From: Chlamydomonas sphaeroides
Taxonomy: Eukaryota; Chlorophyta; Chlorophyceae; Chlamydomonadales; Chlamydomonadaceae
Length of the DNA: 64,000 nt
Assembly: GCA_001662425.1 (NCBI GenBank)
Contig: BDDC01000020.1
Coordinates: forward strand, 84,888 to 148,887
Direction: 5' to 3'
The notes under the pieces are model-generated. The model searched no databases. It saw only the letters and a list, made by a program, of their open reading frames with translations, and was not told where the DNA came from. Of the stretch, positions 10,302-22,400 are shown piece by piece. Positions within the stretch are counted from its first letter, which is position 1, and every line of letters starts with the position of its first letter. The position numbers and the translations under genes were made by a program.

Positions 10302-13300
10302 ATGCAAAGTGTTTGGGCTTTTTCAGCGCTCTATAACTAACCGTGTGAAATTGCACGGGGTACGCGTTATTGTGGGTCGGAGCGGCAGGTTGGGGCCGAC
10401 TCCTCATAAGCTGGGGCCTTGGGTTATTTCATTGACACACCCGTTTTGCACTGGAGTGGCCTTCGCCCGTGGTGGTGGTGGAAGGCAAGGCGTGCCCTTG
10501 CGCCGTCATAAGGCGGCACGAGAGGCAAGGCGCGTCCTTTTTTGGCGTTTGGCGTAAGCGGTCATGTCGCCGCACACGGGTACGTGATCACGGTTTGTGG
10601 TGGTCTTGTCAGGCTAGGGCAAGAGGAAGTGCCAGTGAGACGGGTTGGATTGTCTGTGGGGGCGGATCATGGCGCTCCAGCAGCTTTTCCCGGGCTGCGG
10701 TGTCTGCGGTCCTGCCGGAGCGGCGCATGAAGCAGTTGCACGGAAGCGAGCTGGGGTTGTTCGCGTGGACGTACAGGCTCGCACTATGAGCGCCGTGCTA
10801 GAGCGGCACTATGATGGCGCGGCGGGGTGGGGTTTATGTGGAGTGCGGAAGAGCGCTTGGAGGGGAGTCTGCTGGTTGCTGCAAGGCCCGGCGTCTGCTG
10901 GAGCCGCCGTTGAAGCGCCGTGGCTGCGTAGGCAGGAGATGCGACGATTGGGTTGGTTGAAGGCAAGGCTGGATGGAAGCCGTTGCCAGGGCTTGCAGGG
11001 TGCGTTTGACCCAGCTGCAGTAGCGGCGGGGCGCGAAGGTACCTGCGAGGCACGTCCAAAAGGCCGAGCGGTGTCGACGCGCACCTCGCCTAACCTAGCT
11101 TCGAGAAGAGAATGAAACGGTATTGCGCATAAGTAGGTTATCACTGTTGTTGGGCAAGGTCTGGCTCCACCCGAGGAGCGGCTTGCCACTGTGCTTGTGC
11201 GGATTGCCTCCAAAGCGACGATGCCTTGGGAAGCGCATTGGTATAAGGCGCTTACGTGCGGCGTGTGTGTTGTTCAATATTGGGTGGTGTGCCGTCTAGC
11301 GTCGCCGGCTGCTGCAGATTTGTTTGCGTGGTCGTTCTTGCTGTTGTGGTTCTCCGGTCGAATGGCTCGCCGCTGTACAACACCGGACAAGAAGGGCAGG
11401 CGTAGCTCGTGGATATCCGTGGCTCTGGTTGCTGTGCGTCCTTGAGATCTTGCGCCGGCAACTGTGGACAAGAGCACGGGTCGGAACATCCGGTAATCAC
11501 ACCGACACCTACACAAAAGCAACAAAAAAAGTCTGGGTGGAGTGCACTGTAACCTCGTGTGAAAGCAAATGATTTCTTCGCTCTTCGCTGCGAATGTACC
11601 CGGAGGCTCAACGGCCAAGAGCATGCAATCTCCAGGCTGGCTGCCAGCCCCCCGGGGATTTCTCAGCGCCCTCCTCAGCGCTTGACATGGGGGTGATTCA
11701 TGTCTTTCAAATTCGCCAATGTTTCGCCGGGGGCAAAGCGGCAGGCTCTGGCAGACCAGCCCCTGCCAGACCAGCGTAATATGTCTTCAGGTCGGTATAT
11801 CCGCAATAGCTCATAACCGCAGAATGCATGTGCCCCCTGGGCTCTGCAGCCGGGTACGGCCGGGTCCTCCAGGCAGGCCTTCAGGGTCCTCCAGGCAGGC
11901 CTCCAGGGTCCTCCCACAGTCCCACTCCTTGCATATCAAGGCCCACGAGGCGGACTGACGGCTGTCGTATGTCGTCGTGCGTCGTCGGTGGTGTTGTAGC
12001 GACGCCGCGGAAGTTCGCCGCATCGTGAGGAGATACTGGCCGCACGTCTTCCTCAACCTTCTCAACCCATTGACACGTGCTACTAGACCACGCTGCAGCC
12101 ACGCCGCAGCCGCACGATGCCCCCTGCGCGCTGAGCTAGGCTCCGCAACCTGCTCCCGTCTGCTCCTCTGCCGGTTGCGTGTGGGCACGTACACGGGCAG
12201 GGGACGGGTCTGGACACATGGATCAGTGCATAGCGAGAGTGTGCCAGGGGACGAGCGCGGGAAGGCCGGGCCCGCCGGGGCGCAGTTACGGCACTGACCG
12301 CGCCAGCTCCCCAGCGCTGTCATCTGGACTGGCTGCAAGCCCCCTTTGTTTCGGGCGGCCAAGTCCGGCCCGTGGGGTGAGGGCATGGAGATTCGGTGTG
12401 CCCGAGACCCCTCAGAAAGTCACAGCTATCACCGCGTTTTGACCGACCGTGTCGTTTAGTCTGGGTGGCCTCTTTCTGAGGCGAGCCGTGCACCCATATC
12501 GATGAATTCACGTTTACGCAGGTTACAGATATTCCTCCTTTGACTTCGTTCTAGCTTGTAATACCCATGCGCAGCTGGGACATGTTTGTATCAGGTTTCA
12601 GACTTCCACGCTGGCTCTACAGTGGAAGCCCCCGTTTCCAAGTAGGCAGCCAACATAGCAAGGGCTCAATACTCTCACGGCGGAGTGTGTAGCAAACTGC
12701 ATGCACGCCCGGGCACCAGGCGTGGGGATGATGGAAGCGCTGCTAGCAGTAGCAGGCGGCGACCGGTAGCTAGCCGGCTAAGAAGAGAGTAATTGGTGTG
12801 TTGGCACAAGAGACACGACAGCGTCCCGTCGCTGCAAGCAGGTAGCTCACACGTGGTCTGTAACAAGTGCTACACACTGACGAGTGTAGCGGGGACGCGG
12901 CGCTAGGCTCGCCGCGCGGACCTGCCGTACAGCAGCATCTCATCCCTGCTCGAGGGCTTAGACACCACCAACACACACGCACACGGACATACACATACCC
13001 GGCACTCCCCCCGACTCCCCCGGGCGGTGCTGTGTCGGAGCACTCCCGTGTCACGTCAAGGGGCGCTGCAGGCCCTGCTGTAGGCACAGGGAAAATGGGT
13101 AGCGCTTCTGTTCAGAAGCGGATGGTATCAGGGTAAGTTGTAGCATGGAGCCCTGAAGGTGGAGAGGCAGGGAGAGGTCGCAGGCTGTGCCATGAGGGGG
13201 CCTTCTGTTATACGTCTCATAAGACGCTCCTGGGATGGCTCGACTGCCGCCTAGGCTTCGTTGCACGCGCGCTAGGTTCCGCTTCACGCTCGCAGGGTGT

Positions 13301-13812
13301 AACGAAGGCTGTAACGGGGCTGGTGTAACGGGGCCTTGGGTCGCCCTTGGTCGCCTAAGGGTCGCCTCAGCCCAGGAGCCCACCTGCCTCAGCCCTGCTA
13401 CGCCCCTCCACGCCGCAGCCCGGCCGACAGCTTATCGTAGCAGACGCGACACAGCAGCTTGCCACAGCTGCGCAGCGCTGAAACGGAAGCTAGCGAGCAT
13501 GTAATGGAAGCCCCCTCAAGTGACCAGCTGTGACGGGAGCCTGTGACCTACAAAGCGAGCGGGTGACGGAAGCCGGACGGCGGGGGCCCCCTTGCTGCCG
13601 CTGCGGCGGGCGGGGCACCCGCACGCGGGCAAAACACGCGACACAGTTCCGGCATGTCATCCCATACAGCCAAGGTCACTCCACTTCTGTATTCCATTAC
13701 ACGAGGCCCTGCCAAGGTCGAGCTGTCCTGTGACGTGAGAGGTCACTAGCCAATCGCTGTGCGCTGACGAGAGTTTTTCGCTCAAGCCCCGTCGCATAGG
13801 CGGCCAGACATT
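10302..13812. other. Long intergenic region without a supported gene
   Basis: About 3.5 kb in which no frame shows a domain or consistent exon-intron structure. The first part is probably the 3' untranslated region of the gene ending at 10301, with a possible TGTAA signal at 11548-11552. Near 11866-11915 there are two copies of a CCTCCAGGCAGGCCT-like unit. Around 13300-13340 short GTAACGGGGC units repeat. The last few hundred bases must hold the promoter and leader of the uridine kinase gene starting at 13813. Confidence 0.4.
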
Positions 13813-16800
13813 ATGAACAAGACTGTCCTGAGCAGCTCCATGACGGATATCGTTGAGGGAGCAGAGAAGCTTAGCATTGCGAGTCCTCGCCAGGCAGTCA
13901 ACGCTGTCACCATGCGCGACCGCAGCAACGGTGGAATAAAGGTTGGGAACCCAGAGGACGACATTGAGGAGACGGTTGCTGAGCGCGAGCTGCGCCGGAC
14001 GATGTCGCCGCAGTTTCGCCAGAACAGGTGCTTGCGAGGGTGCTGGCTCTGTCATTATTGAGGCCGTGAACTCCCCTGGTGGGGCGGCGTTAGCGGTTTC
14101 GGTGGCCACATGCGCATGTGCAACATGCAGGCACCCCTTCCTTATCGGCGTCGCTGGCGGCACCGCCTCGGGCAAGACCACCGTGTGCGACCGCATTATG
14201 CAGCGCCTGCACGACCAGTGCGTCGTGATGCTGTCCCAGGTGAACCTCCCCAAAACTTTGGCGCCTGCCAACGCCCCCTGCGCGGGGTCCTGCGCTGTAA
14301 ACCGAGAAACGTGGGCGGGCGGGTTGGGAGAGCGATGTCATGTGTGGGGTTGCTAGGTGTGGGGGAAGGGCATTGGGCAGGAATGTTGGGCAGGAGCACA
14401 CGCACTCAGGGTTCGCTGTGGGACGCGAATCGCACGAGCAGCGCTTGTGGCCATCCATCGTGAGGCACGACCCGCAGCGACAGCTGCAGGAGCTCTGCAT
14501 GCGCCCGCATGAGACCAGCCCGTCGGACGGCTCCGGCTAGCGGCCCTGCGCACCACTGCCGTGGACGTGAGGCCAGCAGCGCGCAGCGCTGTGCATAGCC
14601 GAAACCCGCTAGCCATGGCGTCTGGGCCGGGGGCGCCGTGGGGTGGGGGGNNNNNNNNNNNNNNNNNNNNNNNNNNNNNNNNNNNNNNNNNNNNNNNNNN
14701 NNNNNNNNNNNNNNNNNNNNNNNNNNNNNNNNNNNNNNNNNNNNNNNNNNNNNNNNNNNNNNNNNNNNNNNNNNNNNNNNNNNNNNNNNNNNNNNNNNNN
14801 NNNNNNNNNNNNNNNNNNNNNNNNNNNNNNNNNNNNNNNNNNNNNNNNNNNNNNNNNNNNNNNNNNNNNNNNNNNNNNNNNNNNNNNNNNNNNNNNNNNN
14901 NNNNNNNNNNNNNNNNNNNNNNNNNNNNNNNNNNNNNNNNNNNNNNNNNNNNNNNNNNNNNNNNNNNNNNNNNNNNNNNNNNNNNNNNNNNNNNNNNNNN
15001 NNNNNNNNNNNNNNNNNNNNNNNNNNNNNNNNNNNNAATCCCCACACGCCATGCCGCCTAAGAACCCCTCCCCGCAGGGCCCCTGAAGCCGCACGCTGAC
15101 GCCCAAAAGTTGCATTCGTGTCACCGCCACGCAACAGCCCTGCTCCCTACCCACGGCCTCTCACAGCCCATCCCCGGCCCCGGCGCCCGCAGGACTCGTT
15201 CTATCGCACGCTGACGCCCGAGGAGATGGTGCTGGCTAAGGGCAACAACTACAACTTCGACCACCCCGACGCGCTGGACCGCCAGGAGCTGTTCAAGTGC
15301 CTACAGGTGCTAAGAAGGGGCGAATGGTCTAAGTCGGCTTTGCTGAGCGTCACGAAACGTCACATAGAGCCAGCATGCTAAGCGCTATGGCAACCCCGCA
15401 GGTGCTCAAGGAGGGCCGCTCCGTGGAGATCCCGGTCTACGACTTCGCCACGCACTCGCGCTCCACCGAGACGCGCCGGGTGCGTGGTGCTGCCCCCCAC
15501 CTGCATCCTGGGCACATGTCTGGGACGGAAGCTTAGCAGGGGCGGGCACGTTGCAGGGGCAGACGTGTAGCAGGGGCGCACACGCTCAGGGGGCGGACAC
15601 GTGAAGGGCGCGTTGCTCTCTGGGAGCACCCTCTGCGTCTGCGAACTGGCGCGCGTGCGGTAGGGCAGGGACACGAGCATACCGCACCGGTGGCTCGCAA
15701 GCTGCCAGGGGCCGGGCCGTGGTGCATAGCCTCGCCTAGCGGCGCCAGGTGCTGCCTCCCCGCTACGCCCACCACAAGCTCCTCATGCCTGGACCTGATC
15801 CGGGATCTGGATCCGGCGCGCGCGCAGGTGGATCCCGCGGACGTGGTAATCATGGAGGGCATCCTGGTGCTGGCCATGGAGGAGATCCGCGAGCAGCTCA
15901 ACATGAAGATCTATGTCGACACCGACGACGATGTGCGCCTGGCGCGCCGCATCCAGCGTGATGTGGCCAGCCGCGGTCGCGACGTCGCGAGTGGGTACCG
16001 GGGTGGGGGCGGGGGCACGGCGGGGCTCACTGGGGGCTGGGGCGGGGGCCGAATGCTGGCAGGGGGCGTGGCGAGGGAGCAGGGTAGCGAAGGCGTGCGG
16101 CGATAGGAAGCGAGGCAGGAGGCAGGAGGCGGGTTAGGGAAGAAGAGGAACCGGCTGGCGCGAGGCCAGGGGCTGCTGGGGCAGAGCAAAGACGGCTGAC
16201 GATACTCCCGTGCCCTCGCGCCTCACCCCGTCGCGCTCCACCCTCCCCTTCCCACCCGCAGGCGTGATCGAGCAGTACACGCGCTTCGTGAAGCCGGCCT
16301 TCGACATGTTCATCGGCCCTAGCCGGCGCCACGCCGACGTCATCGTGCCCTGGCAGAACACCGAGAACATCGTGGCCATCGACCTCATCACCGAGCATAT
16401 CCGGCTCAAGCTGAGGCAGCACGACCTCATCCGCATCTACTCAAACCTGGAGGTGCGGGCGCGCAGGAGGCTCGGGTCGAGGCGTGCGGCAGCGGAGCGT
16501 TGTGGGGGAGAGGGCGTCGTGGAGGCGCCGCAGAGGGCACCCGCAACAACCCCAAGGGCCTCGAACCGCCGGCGGCGCCACACGACACGTGCGCCCCAGC
16601 GGCCGCTCGCCGCTCGCGCGCTGTCACGCCCCGCGCCCAACAGCCCGTGTGCGGGAGCACCACGGGACCTGCCGCTCCTCGGCCCCTGCTTGCATGCCGC
16701 CCTGAATCTCGCCGCCCTCCCCCCGGCGCCGGCGCCCGCCTGCTGCCCCCCCCCCCAGGTGATGCCCAGCAACTTCCAGATGCGCGGCATGCACACCATC

Positions 16801-18526
16801 CTGCGCGACCGCGACACCAGCAACAGCGACTTCGTGTTCTACGCCGACCGCATCAACCGGCTGCTGGTGGAGGCGGGGCTGGGCCACTTGCCCTTCCGCG
16901 AGAAGATCGTCAACACGCCCACGGGTGGGGGGGGTGCAGGATGGGGTGTGGGTGGTGGTTATGGTGACGGCGTGCACATCGTGCACCCGGCAACATCCGG
17001 AGGGCTGACCTCTCCAGCGCGTGCATGCTGGGCACATCACGGACAGGTTTTTTGTGTGGGTATCAGGGGAGGTGCAGCCTCGTACGTGCCAGGGCTGCTG
17101 GGATTCGCTCCAGAGTGGGCCCCTAACCCGATGGCGGGGCGGGCAGCGGGCTGTGTGCCGGAAAGTGGCACGTTGGCATGTGCGCACACGGATTGCCGTG
17201 CTGCATTGCTGACGTGGTCCAACAGCCCGTGTGCGCGGGCACCCGGGGACCCGCCTGCATGCATGCCGGTGCGCATGCACCGAACCGCCGCCCCTGGGTG
17301 GCTCCCTGCCCTGCAGGCCACAAGTACGTGGGCGTGGAGTTTGCGCGCGGACTGTGCGGCGTGTCGGTCATCCGCAGCGGCGAGGCCATGGAGGCGGCGC
17401 TTCGCGAGTGCTGCCAGGGCATCAAGATCGGCAAGATCCTTATCCACAGGTGAGGCCAGGGCTCACGCAGCAGCACACCATCCCTGAGCACCCCTAGTCG
17501 CCACCACGCGTCAGGCCAGCTAGGAACCGCTGACGCCCTGCGCATCGCCTGCGCTCGACCTAATTTCCTTTGTGGGCTCGGCAAGAGCGTGGACACTCGC
17601 TGGTGCCCCCCACCCGCACCCACGCACGAGCAAAAAGGCGACAACTAGGAAACCGCATGGCGCCATTTACCGACACCTTAGCCTAGCTGGCTTGAGCTCA
17701 CCATCCCAACACCGCGCACCCCTCCCCCACTCCCGCACCCCTTGCCCTCCTGGCCTGTGTAGGCACGGCAAGAGCGAGGACATTGTGTACGAGAAGCTGC
17801 CCGCCGACATCGACCGCCGCTACGTGCTCCTGCTGGACCCCGTGCTGGGCACCGGCAACACGGCGTGCAAGGCCATCCAGGTGCGGGGCTAGGGGATGGG
17901 CAGGTCTGCAAGCGGCCGGCCGGCGGTACGGTAGGCCGCACAGCTTGCTGGGGCCCGGGGCGTCGCGGGTTGCCGTTTTGCCTTGCTGACGTGGCCCCGC
18001 TGCTGCTGCTGCCGGTCGCGGTTGCAGGTGCTGCTGGACAAGGGCGTGCAGGAGAGCAAGATCCTGTTCCTGTGCATCATCGCCGCGCCGCCCGGCATCC
18101 ACCGCGTGTGCCAGACCTACCCGGGCGTCAAGGTGGGTCGCAGGCGGAGGAGGGCGCGAGGCAGCGGATGCCGTAAGGGGTGCCGTGTGGCTGTGGGGAG
18201 GGGTGGCGGACATGCGACGGCGGCATGCGCTGACGGCGCGTTGCGTGTCACCTCCAGCTTTGCGGGCAGCCCTGGGCCCCGCAGAGTCCTGCCACATGAC
18301 GCCTGGGCCGGGGTGCAGCGGGCCCCTGTGCCAAGGGCTTCCATCACGTCAGGATATCCTCGCAATCCCCGCAACGCCGCGACCGACCGCTCGTTCCCAA
18401 TGCTGACACCAGCCACATCTCGACCGCGCAACGCAGGTCATCACGTCGGAGATCGACACGGCCGTGGACGAGAACTGGTGCGTCATCCCGGGTGTTGGCG
18501 AGTTCGGTGACCGGTACTACTGCTGA
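13813..18526 (+). CDS. UKL: Uridine kinase / uracil phosphoribosyltransferase fusion (UKL type)
   Basis: Pyrimidine salvage enzyme: the N-terminal half is a uridine/cytidine kinase, the C-terminal half a uracil phosphoribosyltransferase-like domain. Eleven exons join in phase: 13813-14027, 14131-14239, 15193-15306, 15402-15479, 15828-15990, 16262-16452, 16759-16924, 17317-17449, 17763-17880, 18028-18132, 18437-18526, giving 493 residues, close to plant UKL proteins. Walker A is GGTASGKTT (81-89), followed by the kinase signatures DSFYR, YNFDHPDALD and YDFATHSR. The phosphoribosyltransferase half shows MRGMHTILRD, the FARGLCGVSVIRSGE block, IGKILIH, the PRPP loop LDPVLGTGNT (414-423) and the uracil-site end GVGEFGDRYY. 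Residues 1-72 are a leader of unknown function without clear transit-peptide character. The assembly gap at 14651-15036 is wholly inside intron 2: the sentence LSQ|DSFYR reads straight across, so no exon is missing. Whether the second half is catalytically active is not decided by sequence. Confidence 0.95.
14651..15036. other. Assembly gap (386 N)
   Basis: A run of 386 undetermined bases, flanked on the left by a G-rich tract (GTGGGGTGGGGGG), a typical sequencing obstacle. It lies in intron 2 of the uridine kinase gene, so the protein model is unaffected. The true length is unknown. Confidence 0.98.
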
Positions 18527-19404
18527 GCGGGTCCAAGGCGGTCGGCTCGCCGACGTGTGAGCTGAATCTGGGCGGAGCAGTTCGGACTAGACCCTGGCTC
18601 GCACTGCGGCTCTGCTGCGGCGCGCCGGCGCGCTCGGCGGGTGACGCGGTGGGGCACTGGGGGCTGGCGGTAGGAGTTGGTTGTGGATTCGGTGGAGCTA
18701 GGTGACCAGCTCAGGCTGCGAGCCTACGGGGGCTGCCGGCGCATGATGCCGCGCTCGGGCCCATCGTGAAAACTGCTTTGGTGCTTTTAGCGGTGCTTTG
18801 GTCAGCGTCAGAGTTGACTTGCGAGCTCGCATACCGATTATCGGTGCGGCCTGTGCAGCGATGATATGCCGGAGTGGCTTGTGTGTGACGCTTGAATAAA
18901 GCGCTCCACCTTCTGTGAGAGCGGAGGAGTGGCACTGCTTCAGGGCTGGACAATCAGTCCCGTGACTGTTGTGATTGTGGGGTGCGGGCGGCGAGGGTCG
19001 GCCATTTTGAGCGGCGCGCCCATACGGCCGCAGCAGCACCTTTGTCCTTGTGCCGCCAGAGAGGTTGTAGGCTGCTGGCTGGGTGACACAGAGTATTGTG
19101 TAGCTGTTGCGATACGGATGCCTGTCATAAGGATTAAATCGTCGAGGTCGGCCAAGGGCTGGTTTGGAGGGATGAGCGGGTAATCCCATGGGTAATCGCG
19201 TGCCACGATCCCTCTGCAGAAGACTGGCCTTGTTGCTTTTCACTAGCCTCGCTATCCAGTTGGACTGCCGTGACGTGAACTACATCGCGCACCGCACAGG
19301 TGGCGAGCGTCTACGCTGGCGAGCTGCCGCGACCTACCTGCTTTGCTTTGCAATCCGGTTGCGTCCTGAGCACAGCAGCCTAGGCTAAATCTAGGTGCAT
19401 TGGG
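18527..19404. other. Intergenic: UKL 3' region and SCY1 promoter region
   Basis: No gene is supported. The uridine kinase 3' untranslated region begins here; I saw no TGTAA, but an AATAAA occurs at 18895-18900. The right half is less GC-rich and must carry the promoter and leader of the plastid SecY gene starting at 19405. Confidence 0.4.
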
Positions 19405-22400
19405 ATGCAGGCGCTGGCGAGTCAGCGCGCGCTGGCCGCTCGTGGCCATGCGTGCCCGCTGGCCTTCACGTCGATCAGTCCTGCTAAAAGCCTTTGCAGT
19501 CGGCTAGTGCAGCGTGGGCCATGCAGGCGCACCGTGCAGCTCACCGTGCGCGCGGCGTCGGAGACCGAGCCAGGCACGCAAGACAAGCCGCAGGTGCCGG
19601 CCGCAGGCCCAACCCAGAACGGTAGCGGCTCCTCGTCACCTTCGGGAACGACCAGCACGAGCGGCAGCACCAGCACGACTACGACGCGGCGAGCGGCGTC
19701 GTCGCTCGGCACTGAGGACGATTCCTTCAGCTGGCAGGAGTTCATGAACAGCGACCTGCCCAAGAAGCTGGGCGGCCTCATAGCTCTGCTGCTGCTCAGC
19801 CGCGTAGGCGTGTACATTCGCCTGCCGGGCGTGGACGTGGATGCATTCTCCGCCAGCCTCAGTAACTCTGGCCTGATGGGCTACATCGACACGCTCTCGG
19901 GCGGGTCCATCTCCAAGGTGCGGATGAGAGCAGGTGGAACGGCGGGAGGGCACAGCAGCGCGCTCCGACAGCACCCAGCCCTGGGGGACTTACGTCGACA
20001 GCGGCCCCGCCAAACCGGCACGACTGCCCCACGTCGTACGCGCCAGTGCCGCCACTGTTTTCCTCGCCGGTTATCCCCAACTCCTGCAGGTCGGCCTGTT
20101 CTCCCTGGGCATCATCCCCTACATCAACGCCTCCATCGTGCTGCAGCTCTTCTCGGCCGCCTTCCCCGGCCTGAAGAAGCTGCAGCGCGACGAGGGCGCC
20201 GCCGGGCGCGCCAAGTTCCAGTACTACCAGAAGCTCATGGCCTTCGCGTTCGCCATCGTGCAGGTCCGCGCGGGGGCGCGCAGGCATGGGCAGCTGCGCC
20301 GGCCGGGGTGGGGCGTGCTGCTGGGGGCCTGGTGACGGCGGCCGAGAGCCTGCTGGATGTGACAGGGCTACAGCCCAGCCGTCACGCCGCCCGACCCACA
20401 TGCCGAATCTCGGTCCCTGTTGTGCTTCAGCATAGCCCCCTCACTCCGCACCTCTGCCGACCATAGCCTCGCTCCGCGCTGCATGCCCACACCCACGTGC
20501 GCGTTCCATCCCATCCCACCCCATCCTCCCCACCCCCAAGGCCGTGGGCCAGCTCTTTTACATCCGGCCCTTCGTGGACGACTTCAACTTCGGCTGGCTG
20601 GCGGGCTCCAGCTGCGCGCTGGTGGCGGGCGCCATGGCGCTTGTCTACATCGCCGACACCATCAGCGAGCTCAAGCTGGGCAACGGCACCTCGGTGCTCA
20701 TCTTTGCCAACATCGCCTCAGCGCTGCCCGCCAGGTGCGTCGAGCTGCTCTCATGACCCGAGTTGGGACGGGTAAAGCCAAGGGGAAGGGGCGCTCGGGC
20801 TGGGGGCTCTGAGGCCCTGCCCGTACGGCTACGGTACGGTATGGCCGACTCCGTGTGTGGCCCCCGCATCGTACCCGCAGCGTGGGCCAGCTGGTGGCTC
20901 AGTCGGGCTCCGACGACCCGGGCAACGTGGCCATCTTCTTCGCCGCCTTCGCCGCCACCACCCTGGGCATCATCTACGTGCAGGAGGCGGAGCGGCGCAT
21001 CCCCGTCAACTACAGCAGCAGGTGCGGGGCGGCGCGGTCGGTGGGAAGGGCGGTGAAGGGGGGTGGTGGAGAGGCGGCGAGCAAATTATGCTGTGTGAAG
21101 AGGCGCATGCCCGTCGTCAGCAGCAGCCCTGCAGCTGGACTGCACTTTGAAACGAAACTTCAGTCTTGCGGGAAGATCGCTGGCTCGGGACGGAGACACC
21201 TGCTGGTCTGGCATGGGCATTGAACCGACATGGGCTGGAGGGGTGGCCACAGCGCGGCACCAACATCCTGGCTCCGCTGCTCCGCCCCCGCCTGCCGTCC
21301 GCAGGTACTCGTCTAACAACCTGGCGCGCCAGTCGTACCTGCCCTTCAAGGTGGGCGGCTGGGCGACGCCTGGGGCCAGGGACGAGGCAGGACCTGCGGC
21401 ATGGGAGGAGCAGCACGTACCATGGGAGTCTCTGGGGCCCGGGTCGGCATGGCGGTGTACCCAGCTGCGGCGTCCTTGGGAAGAATGTGGCGCTTGGAGC
21501 AGATGATCCCCGGGGTCCCGTGACCACCTTGCCCAGTGACTCCTCCCGTCCTTGTTGCTGACCCCCGCAGGTGAACGCCACGGGTGTGATGCCGCTCATT
21601 TTCGCGTCCTCCATCCTGGCGCTGCCCGCCGCTCTGGCGCGCTACACAGACAGGTGCGGCGACGAGAGGGGTGCGGTGGCCTGTGGGGACTGGTCCTGCC
21701 GCTGCTGGGCAAGCGCGCCTCGCCGCGTTGTGCACGCCAACCGGCGCCCTTGTGCAGCCCGTCACTGCAGCCCGCCATGCGCCCACCTCGTGCCTCATCT
21801 TGTCGCTCCGCCCGCAGCGCCGCGCTGGACGACTTCAGCCGCAACATCGGCCCCGGCGGCGCGCTGTACGTGCCCTTCAACGTCGCGCTCATCGTGTTCT
21901 TCAACTATTACTACACCTTCCTGCAGGTCCGCGGGGGCCGGGCGCCGGGGCGGTTGGTACAGCTGCTACTGCAAGGTCTGGGGGTGCGACGGCGCCTTCC
22001 CACCTCGAGCGAGTGCGGGATGCCAACACGGCCGATGCCTTGACCGCGGCCCACTCACTCCTGTCTGTTTACCCTTGCTCCCCTCGCTGTCCCTTTCCGC
22101 AGCTGGAGCCCAAGGACCTGGCGGAGCAGCTCAAGAAGAGCGGAGCAGCCATCCCCGCCATTCGCCCAGGACGGCAGGTGCGCCCTCATGCAGCCAGGTC
22201 TCTTGCCGCGTCAGGCGCTCGCAACAAGGCTAGAGCTGCCAGGGCCAGCCCGTAGCGCGCACTGCGTGCCGGGGCTCCCACCCTACATGATGACTTGCTG
22301 CGCTCGTCCGGCGAGCACTCTCGGCCCATCCTTAGCCCTGTCTTTCCTGCATCCCCACGCAGACGGCCGAGTACGTGACGCGTACGCTGACGCGCATGTC

